In this document: one piece after another, positions 8,349 to 17,320 of the stretch
Layout of the letters: each line of letters starts with the position of its first letter
Position numbering within the stretch: the stretch's first letter is position 1
NCBI GenBank assembly: GCA_001970855.1
Contig: LSSN01000457.1
Coordinates: 9,533 to 26,852 of the forward strand
Reading direction: 5' to 3'
From: Smittium culicis
Taxonomy: Eukaryota > Kickxellomycota > Harpellomycetes > Harpellales > Legeriomycetaceae
Length of the DNA: 17,320 bases
Program-made: the position numbers and the translations under genes
Notes under the pieces: generated by a model
Told to the model about the DNA's origin: nothing
The model's input: only the letters and a program-made list of their open reading frames with translations
Database searches by the model: none

Positions 8349-11298
8349 TTAATCTCCGCTACGACACATATATATACCAGCAAAGTACATGTTGTATTGA
8401 AAGTTTATTTTTGACATTTAAAATTAACTAAGCATATTTTCCTTTCTAGTATAGTTAATTATCTAAGCTAATTTGTTTTTTTTTAATTTGTACATACTTT
8501 TTTAAGATTTTTATCAATTATTAGGACTTTATATTAATATTGCAATAAAAAATTCTCAAAAAATTATATTTATATAGATAAATTACTTAAATTATTCAAT
8601 TTTTTAGGTATTATAAAAATCTAAACAGTTAAAATTAGTTTTTAAGTATAATAACAAATTATGGCTTTAATTATAATTTTATTTTTCTAAATAATTAAAA
8701 TAAGAGCTTTGGTCGGATTAAGAATATTAATTTTAAACTTGAATCGCTTTAGATATTGAAATAATTAAAAAATATAGTATCATTAAAATATTTATGATAC
8801 TTTTTTAACTAAATAAAAAAAATAAAAAAAATTTTTTTTTAATTGTACTAAATTTACTATATCAAAAATTGAAATTAACATAGCCTAATTTTTTTCTTTA
8901 ACTTAAAATTTTTTATCAGATCTGGTTTGTTCTTAAATTTGATTTTTCACCAAACATAAATATGATTTAAGTGAAAATTAAATACAAAACACCCTATCAA
9001 ATTATAAAATTTTAAGCTATAAATATATGGAAACCGATTTTAGGCTTAAATTAAAATATTCAAAGTAGCTTCTTTGCATGAGTAAATTTAAAATAGCGTT
9101 ATAAAATTTCAAAATTTAGCAGACAATTGTTCTCTATAATCTGTTTTTAGTATAAATATCAATCCATTTAAAATATTATTCGCGCCATATAAAAATCTCG
9201 GTTCTAAAAAAATTTATTAATAAAATTATTGTTCTATTTAATTTTTTTAATATTTTTTTACCAGATTAATTAATTAATTACAAAACCTTATTTATATTTT
9301 ATATAAAAATCCAACCTTTGAGAAATTTTGGCTTTTATTAATTTCCAATTAGATATTTATATTTTAAATTTACTGAATACAACATTTCTATATTTTTAAA
9401 TTTATACATGATCCTTCTATGTAAATTTCGTATATTTTTTATCTTTGTGTAAATATTATTTTCTCTTTAGTTTTGTACAAAAATCACTTTTTTAAAGATC
9501 TAAATTCTGTGAATTATATAAAACATAAAAATAATTAAACAACTTAATTTTTTTTAGAACAATTTAGCTCGTTGTAGCTAAATAGATCACAAAATCTATA
9601 TACGACACACATATTTTTGTTGAGAAAAGTTTAATTGAAAAAAATTAATAAAATATTATAAACTCAACCTTTAAATATAAAAAATTAGTGTTATACAAAC
9701 TATTTTATTTAAAATTTTAATTAGATATCAGCCAATAGATAAATTATTCATGTCTTTAAATTAATTTATATTATTCCTCAAAATATAAATTAAGATTGTT
9801 TTTCAATCGCTTTTATCATATAAAATTTAGGTATTTCTGATACACATTCGTCTAAATAGACTTAATATGATAAATATTCCAGATATAATCAATTTTATTT
9901 AAATTTTTTAAATTAAAATTTTGTATTCATTCGAATAATTTATTCTCTTAAATTATTTTTTTCCTAATATTTATTTCTAAATATATATATATACAATACT
10001 AGAATTATATCTACAAAACTACTATTAAATACTTAAATTTTAATAACTTTTATTTTTTTTTGTGCTTCTAAAAACTTAAAGCCTTCAATTAGATATTTTA
10101 GATGTGAATTATTTAATAATATTACGTAAAAAGCGTAAAATTTTTCAATATTCACTCTTTATATTAGATTCTTGTATTTTATAAGATATTAAAAATAAAA
10201 ATTTGAATAATTTAAAAAACAAAGTTAGTCAATATATACTAGATTTCTATGCAGTATTTTTTACCCCAAATTTCACTAATTTTTATTAATCCTAATTAAT
10301 GTTTATAATCCGGAATCTAATTAACAATTATCATCTTATTAAATCAAAATTTTCTTGAAATTTTTATTTAAATATTTTATCAAACTTTTATAAAATTTAC
10401 TAGAAATAAATTTCGTACTAATGTTTTAGTTTTTTAATTATTTTATCATATTTCTGATACTTGCAGATAGAGTAATAACGTATAATTTTGAGATAATTTA
10501 ATGAAATAATTGAAAAAACTTAATATATTTATTATTAGAGATTCTTTCTATTTAAAATAATTTCTACTTAATGCCAATCATAAAAAATTTATACAAATAT
10601 AAGTTATTAAATTTAGCTTAATTCATTTACGTTATGATTTTAATAATTATAAAATTACTTTCAAAGGAATCATCTTATTTATATATCCAATCAAATAAAA
10701 TATCGCGATTTTGAGCACCAGTAATTTATAAAAAAATTTTAAATAATGAGATAAAATTATTATAGCTTATTTCTATCGGTATAATTAATTTGATTGTTAA
10801 AAATAATAAATAGGAAATAATATGGCGTATTACTAAAGTATTATAGATTTTTATAGTATAATTTGATTTATTTTGTAAAATTAAATTTCTAAAAATATGA
10901 TATTTTAGGATAATTATGGCTTATAAATTAAAATAAAAATCTCCTCAAAAATTAAAAAAATTCAACTTTTATTTAAGGTTATTTATTAAATTATTGTTAT
11001 TTAAAAATTTAAATTCAAAAAATTTTCATATAAAATCATAGTTTATTTAAGTAAAAAATACAATGAAAATTTAAACTTTACCAGGGAAAAACCTTGGTTT
11101 TAGGGATAGTTTCGCTTCTATTTCATTATTTGATGATCTATAAGACAAAATGATCAATGCCTTTGTCTCCAGAAAATATATTTTTTTAAATATACAATAG
11201 TATCTAACCTCTGTGGTACTTTTTTTTTTTTTTTTCAAAAAGATTTATTTCAACATGAATAAAAAATATTTAGAACTAATTTTAAAATTTATTATAAT

Positions 11299-11425
11299 GC
11301 TAAAAAAAAGTAAAAATTTTTATCAAAAAAGTTTTCACCCGACTCCCTTCAGTCGCTCTAGAAGCTCAATATATACTGGGAATTGGTTCAAGGGAGCCTC
11401 TTTTGTACTTAGTATAATAAGACAT
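11299..11425 (+). repeat. Dispersed repeat, copy B (matches the minus strand of 235-372)
   Basis: It contains CAAAAAAGTTTTCACCCG, GACTCCC, CGCTCTA, ACTGGG and ATTGGT in the same order as copy A, plus the shared AT-rich leader AAAAAAAAGTAAAAATTTTT. The minus strand reads PLNQFPVYIELLERLKGVG then TGA, corresponding to PFDQYPVVMKPIERRRGVR then TGA in copy A, and the bases past the TGA are also conserved. The 97-codon plus-strand frame at 11213-11506 only overlies this repeat and is not taken as a gene. This is the clearest GC-richer island in the desert. Confidence 0.6.
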
Positions 11426-12060
11426 ACAGGTTTGAAATTCACATTAAATTTAAAAAGAGCACTAAGTATTAACTATAAAAAATTAAATATTATTCAAAGT
11501 TTATAAATTAATCAGCTAGCTATATAAAAACACACAAAAGATAAAGTAATTGATAAGCTTTATGTACATTATATATCATTTATTGATTGATTATTAATAA
11601 AAAACTATATAATTATAGCTATTTAAATGTAAAAATTTTAATTGATAAGACATAAAATTTATAGTAGTAGAAAATAACTTATGATAAAAAAAATTCATTT
11701 TTTGATTTTAAAAGATTTAAACTTGATTTTTTCTTTCAATTTTAACTTATTTTATTTTACTGTTATTATTTTATTTTAAATATGCTAGCTTATATTACAA
11801 AAAATCATAAATACTGTTTATTATATCAATATTTTCTTTATTTTTTAATATATAAGAAAATTATTTTCACTCAATAATGTATCTAATAACGATTTTTCAT
11901 TTAATATATGAGATTTTATTGAAATTCTGTAAAAATTTTAAATATCCTCCTTTCATAACTTATTACTTATTATAAGATAAATTAACGAAAATAATTCTCA
12001 GAAAATTCAATGGAGTATTATAGTACCCGATTCTGAGTAAATATACCTGGATTAAACATA

Positions 12061-12102
12061 TATTATTATTATTATTATTACTATTATTATTATTATTATT
12101 AT
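12061..12102. repeat. TTA/ATT trinucleotide microsatellite
   Basis: Fourteen triplets of TAT/ATT type with a single T-to-C interruption near 12082. This is a simple sequence repeat with no coding context. Confidence 0.9.
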
Positions 12103-15100
12103 GTAATAAAAATAGTATATATAGTTGTGTCACACAAAATAAAATAAGATTGTACTATAAAAAAAATTCAAATATCAATAAATTCGGTTTATTTAAATTT
12201 ATTAGCTCAGATATAAATATCAAACTCACCAGAAATTTAATTTAAATCTTTAGCTTTTTGATTTTTTAAGATTATAAATGGTTTTAAAAATCATTATTTG
12301 ACTTTTTATTCTACAAGAATTGATATTTACCACTCCAAAATTTTATTTCCATGCATAAAAAAGTGTGGATTTTTTTCACTAAAATATATTATTAATTGTG
12401 TAATTTTTGATTAATTTCTGATTTTTAATTGATTGCGCTTTTCATAAATATTTAATGAATACAAATATTGTTTTAAATAAGTAATTATTGATAATATAAT
12501 ACCATGAAATCATATACTAAGTAAAATTTATTTTTGGTTATTAGCTTTTAAATTTAAAATTATAAATAATAAACCTCGATATTGCTTTGAATATTAGAAT
12601 ATGATGATAAAAAATCGCACTTATTATTAATATTTATGATTTAATTAAATATTTTAGAGCGCTAGATGTGTCAATTTAGTCATTTTAAGTTTATTTTACA
12701 TAATATTAACGATATGAGATAAATATACTGATATAATTAATAATAAATAAAAAATCAATTCTGATCAAATAATCCTAAATTATATTTCTATCAGAGATTA
12801 TTATGTTATAAAATCAAATTTATAATATAAATTCATTTGTATTTAGATTCTTATATGAGCATAAAATATACAGCTTGCAACAGTTAATACGATTTTTATA
12901 ATTTTTTTTTTTGATGTTTTATATATTTAATAGTATTATTATGTTTATAATGTAGCTTCAATTTTTATTTTATTAAAATAATTTTTAGAAATAAGCTATG
13001 GCTTTTTTTTTATAATCATTAAGATATTTTTGATACTGGACTCTGAATCTCTTCTATTTTGAAGAGTATTCATTCAATTTTAAAACTAATAAATATAATC
13101 AGCGTCAATCAAATTTTGTGGTAATATCGAATTAACCATATATCAAAAATATATAATATTCGGATTATATTTACTAAAAAGTTACCGCTTAGATAAAGAT
13201 GTTTTTTAGATTACTAGATATTACAGAATTTATTTTTAGTTAATAATTTTGCTTGTAAATATCGAAGAAACTAGAAAAAAATGGAAAAAAATCTTTGAAG
13301 GATTTTTTTTCCGGTATTATTTAAATATAATCATTAAATAAGAAAGGATTTTTTATTGATTCACAAGTATGATATAATAAAAAAGCATTAAGGTGATTAG
13401 TATGGAAATTTTTTAGAGAAATATTTTCTCTTCAAAATAATCTCATATAAATATTATATTCTGATTTTTAATATACGCTCTTTCAAGCGATACACTATTG
13501 ATTTATACAAAAGAGAAAAATAAAACTATATTGTTTTTGTATAAATTTAAAATATTTTTTAAAGAAATAACAGGGAAAATGTATATATATCGTGCTGATG
13601 TTAAAATCGAGTCAAATTTTTATCTTAGTAATGATGGGAATATTAAGGATGTTGTTCATTTTTTGCTCTTATTTTCGCGATTTTTGATTTTTAAAAAATA
13701 ATTCGAGACTACTATAGATTTTTCATTTTTAGTATAACATATATCATTTACATGATTATTATACTTTTTTTTTTTATCACTCATCCAATTAATTAATAAT
13801 CGAAATTTAAATTTAAATAAATTTTTTCATTGTAAATTTGAGATTATCTAATTTTTAAAAATAAAGCAATATTTTATGAAATTTACAATTATTAAGACAA
13901 CTATATTAGGGAGACTATTAGCGAATATATGATTAATTTTCTTTTATTTTATATCTACTAATGTGAATTAGACATAATTAATATATAATATATTGTATGA
14001 TAAAAAGTAGATTTAAAAAAAATGTAAATTGTTTAATACTATATTTTTAATAGTAAAAATTATTCACATCGAAACGATCCTTCATAAAAAAAGAATTTTA
14101 TTAAATAAATCTATTTCATATTAGGTTAGTTCATCACAATTTTTAAATATCTCGATCCCCTGTCCTTTCAAGGATTCAGCGTATAGTGTATAGAAAAGCA
14201 AAAAGTGTGTATATATTAAGAGTATTTTTCTAGTGGAAGCATCACATATCAATCATATTTAGACAATTTTACTAAACGAAAAACGAAAATACTATATTTA
14301 AAAAAAATATATTATCTAGAAATGTGGAAAATTTTTATCAAAATTTTTTTGATGTCATGCAGAAATATTAAATCCAGAATTTTATTATAATATATTTTTT
14401 AAATTAATTATAATTAATAGAATTAATCTTAACAGTTGATTTTTTTTTAGAGTTTTTTATTTAATTAAATAAATGAAAACGCTTTATTTTCACAAAGTCG
14501 AGATTTTAAAGCCTATAAATACTTTAAATTACATAATAAATATATTTTATTTCTTAGAGCTATTAGTACGAGTTTTAAATTTATTATTATTTAAATCTGA
14601 TTATGATTATATAGGCCATCTTTTGGATTTAATAAAGAAATTTTCATAATCCCAAAAATAAAATATTATTGGTTTATATTGATAATTAAAGGTCACTTAA
14701 GTAAATTAAAAGCTACATTAAAAAACTACACAGGTAGCAGAAATGTGAAATCCTCTAATGGATTGTTTTTTTTTTCAAAAATGGACTATGAATTATATTT
14801 AACAATAGTGAAATTTTTCTCAAATATTCATTAAATTATGATGCGTCCAATTCATGCTGGATTTACAGGAATATATAGGATTTATAAAAATTTAAACCGC
14901 AGAGAATTATTATCATATTTATTCCTTATTGTGATTATATAATAAATTATTTTAGATTTTACTATTAATATACATGAATAAAATAAAGAAATCATAAAAG
15001 GAATCTCGAAAAACATAATATCTCTAAAAGCGTATCGAAGGATAAAAATATTTTATAAAACATTTAATATTTTCTAAAAATTTTAAATTATATGATTTAA

Positions 15101-15776
15101 GGTATAAAAATATAATCTTTTTTTCTATCAAGTTATTAAAATCCGAGATATAAAAAAAAATTCTATTAATTATTCCTTATAGTATATTAGTTTGTAAATT
15201 CAGTTATATCATATCATAAAAAGTAGAAAATGTAAAAAAAATTTTATTTTATAAGATTTTAATACGAATAAAAAGTATATGATAATTATTTTATTTATGA
15301 TTAATTTTTCTTCTTAGCGGGGAATCGAATAATACTAATATACTTATAATATTTAATCAAACAAAAAAAAACTTTTCTTCAGTTCTAGAATCACATTAAT
15401 TATTGGTAATTGATCCAATGCTCTTTATATTCTTGATCTCATTTCAATTTCAAAAGAATCTCGTATTTCAAATGATTTATTCATTTTTAATTTTTAATTT
15501 TTAATTTTAATGCATAAAAATTGTTTTTTGTATAAAAAATTCTTAATTTTACGATTTTATTAAAAACTAATCAAAGTGTTTGACTGATAACAATTTCTCA
15601 TAAATTAGTTTATTTTATTACTTAGCTCTTGATTCTTCAGGTAATAAATAATAAGAAATTTACGTATATTTATTAAATGGAATGTGCATTCGAGTTTGAT
15701 AAGAGTATCTAGATTTCTATTTTTAGATTATCTAATCTGAAAATTGAATTTTTACTTATCGTATTATATTATTTAA

Positions 15777-15965
15777 CCCTTCCCCGCACTGTAGATTACT
15801 TTTGATTCACCAAATATAGCCTACTGCCTTCAATAAAAATAGCGTAATTATGAGGCCCCAATAATTATTGGTATGCTATAATTAAACAATAAATATTAAA
15901 ATTGATTTCAAATCGTATAAAAATAATGAAATTTATCATTTTTAAGAGAGTTTGTCGGAAAAGGG
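15777..15965 (+). mobile_element. piggyBac-like MITE, copy 3 (189 bp, TTAA target duplication)
   Basis: The left end is CCCTTCCCCG and the right end, inverted, is CCCTTTTCCG. TTAA flanks lie at 15773-15776 and 15966-15969. It aligns with copy 2 along its length in the same orientation: GTAGA..ACTTTTGATTCACCAAATATAGCC against GTAGA..GTTTTTGATAAACCAAATCTAGCC, and the GAGGCCCCA block. Its termini are more decayed than those of copy 2, so it is probably older. It has no coding capacity. Confidence 0.8.
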
Positions 15966-15969
15966 TTAA

Positions 15970-16982
15970 TAGATTATAAACACACATATTTACTATTTCT
16001 ATTATCATTATATAATGTGTTTTTATGCGTTAAATTTAGTTTTAAATATATATTTTACATATATTACCCTGTCTTTCTTTTTTCCATACCAAATTCTTTT
16101 TGAAAGTTTTCATATTTTTGGCTTTGAATTCAGACTCACAATTTTTTTAATTTTGCCATTACACCTCTCATTAAATCCTATTTTTATAACGATTCAGAAT
16201 TAATTTTTTTTTTTTTGATTAGTCATCTAATCCACAACCTGCTGTTTTGATGGGATCTGTGCATCCATAATTTATATAATTTATTAGAATTTAATTAGGT
16301 GATATTAACTGAAATTTAAAATCTTCACGAGTCTCTTTGGGTTAAATTGTTAGTTTTTTATTTATTATAAAATGTAATTTTAGGCTATTTAATACTTTTT
16401 TTTATTTAAAAGTATATCTATGTACCTATAGTTAGTCCTAAAGCTTTTCTAACCCCACCCCCATCTCCCATAATTTTGATTTATATAGAATAAAATGCAA
16501 TTTATCGTATTTTTAAAAAATTTACTGCCTTTCTATATCACATCATTCACTTATTTACATATAAAAAAAATTCACACATAGTATAGTCAACTGATTAATA
16601 AAATATGGTTGGTTAAAAAGCTAATATTATTATCCTTAAATTGGGGGGTTTCACGCAACTATTAAGAAGTAGATATTTTGCTATCATGTAAACATCGTAT
16701 TAATATATTTGTAATTTTTAGCGAAAAAACTAACTTTTCGTAGTTTCATATATCAAATTTTGTAGTTATAATTTATAATAGCTTAGTTTTATTAGGTAGT
16801 TTTTTTTATAAACTCACGATATGTCGAATTAAAAATATTTTATTGTATTATTTTAACTTTATATTTTTATGTACAAAATTAAATAAGATGTAGTTTTTTT
16901 ATGCCTATTATGACAGCACTTGATTATTAATTGTAATAAATATCAAAACATATGCTTCAAAGTATAAATCTAAAATAATACA
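15970..16982. other. AT-rich spacer, no gene seen
   Basis: This holds a C-rich tract at 16453-16469 (CCCC, CCCCC and CCC runs) and a GGGGGG run near 16643-16648, both unusual in this DNA. The 62-codon frame at 16015-16203 is hydrophobic low-complexity sequence without start context and is not taken as a gene. No RNA gene or repeat family member is recognised before 16983. Confidence 0.4.
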
Positions 16983-17040
16983 AAATATGATGGGTATTTA
17001 ATGAATTCTCCATAGGGAGATCTGAATGAAAAGATGGTCT
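16983..17040 (+). repeat. Diverged solitary copy of the 5.2-5.7 kb tandem repeat start
   Basis: AATTCTCCATAGGGAGA-TCTGAATGAAAAGA resembles the unit 2 start (AGTCTTCCATTTGGGAGATTCTGAACGAAGAGA), preceded by AAAATATGATGG against AAAATGACTGC. The match is about 55 bases long and imperfect, and the reading frame is broken. It shows that the repeat is dispersed and not confined to the tandem array. Confidence 0.45.
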
Positions 17041-17166
17041 TTATTATATCGCAAAATGTAGACAACAGTTAAGCAATTAAAAAAAGTCTAATTTTAAAAA
17101 AAAAATAACGCAAAAGGAATTTATTCGGAATATTTTTATACTAAGAGTTTTATTATTCTACTTTTC

Positions 17167-17320
17167 TATACAATATACAATATACAATATACAATATACA
17201 ATATACAATATACAATATACAATATACAATATACAATATACAATATACAATATACAATATACAATATACAATATACAATATACAATATACAATATACAAT
17301 ATACAATATACAATATACAA
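17167..17320. repeat. Perfect heptanucleotide array, 22 x TATACAA, reaching the window end
   Basis: The unit TATACAA repeats 22 times over 154 bases without a single mismatch, beginning directly after CTTTTC and continuing to the last base of the window. The true array is probably longer. It is not a G-rich telomeric repeat. Such purity in DNA otherwise full of degenerate repeats points to recent expansion. Confidence 0.95.

Larger units (their letters stand above)
7063..15772. other. Extremely AT-rich, gene-empty compartment
   Basis: About 8.7 kb of A/T homopolymers, TTAATTAA-type strings and scattered AT dinucleotide runs. G and C are rare and CG pairs very rare. Stops occur every few codons in all frames. 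The open frames of 60 or so codons (for example 13498-13701) are the number expected by chance in DNA of this length. Items worth noting inside it are listed separately: a hairpin at 7861, a fossil frame at 8214-8348, a dispersed repeat at 11299 and a TTA microsatellite at 12061. No RNA gene, promoter or coding region is supported. AT-driven erosion of old repeats (for example by repeat-induced point mutation) would explain it but is inference. Confidence 0.6.

Noticed and set aside
13498..13701. Open frame of 67 codons in the desert, parts of which read well (YRADVKIESNFYLSNDG)
   Set aside because: A few frames of this length are expected by chance in DNA of this size and composition. No start or splice context and no recognisable family.
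14144..14180. GC-richer patch with TCCTTTCAAGGA palindrome, considered as a tRNA or small RNA end
   Set aside because: The stem is only five pairs, there is no cloverleaf or box A/B pair around it, and it matches no repeat in the window.
16015..16203. Hydrophobic 62-codon frame
   Set aside because: Phe/Leu/Ile-rich translation of T-rich DNA, with no start context or neighbours supporting a gene.
17167..17320. Terminal array as a telomere or CRISPR array
   Set aside because: It lacks the G-rich strand of known telomeric repeats and has no spacers between units. Simple heptamer satellite is the fitting call.

Overview
This is a eukaryotic nuclear window, very AT-rich and gene-poor. It carries one gene I am confident of. 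That gene is split by a short (98 nt) GT-AG intron with a CTGAT-like branch site, and it encodes a membrane-anchored RING-H2 protein. The short intron, compact promoter and protein architecture suggest a fungus, probably one with AT-rich compartments, but no marker in the window fixes the taxon. I see no bacterial operons, tRNA, rRNA or CRISPR.

Layout. Positions 1-1560 are visibly richer in GC than the rest and hold decayed coding DNA: an open frame at 84-329, a 12-G tract, and a broken frame, probably on the minus strand, over 589-1495. Positions 1560-2600 are AT-rich spacer with one small GC-rich island at 2389-2470. The RING-H2 gene runs on the minus strand from 3854 to 2599. Positions 4.5-6 kb are a repeat cluster: tandem ~250-bp units (about 5198-5747) and two short TTAA-flanked inverted-repeat elements, one of which sits inside the third tandem unit. 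From about 7 to 15.7 kb lies a desert of extremely AT-rich DNA. Small GC-richer islands in it (about 6.9-7.06, 8.2-8.35 and 11.33-11.43 kb) look like remnants of once-coding or transposon DNA. A third TTAA element is at 15777-15965. The window ends in a perfect array of 22 copies of the heptamer TATACAA that runs off the edge.

How it fits together. The RING gene is a probable E3 ubiquitin ligase on an internal or plasma membrane. Everything else looks like mobile-element and repeat debris in different stages of erosion. Three findings tie the debris together: a three-member piggyBac-like MITE family; a tandem repeat that keeps a recognisable peptide in one frame and has a diverged copy at 17.0 kb; and a dispersed repeat shared between about 235-372 and 11299-11425 in opposite orientations. 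I found no convincing complete new system. These repeats are the most novel material in the window.
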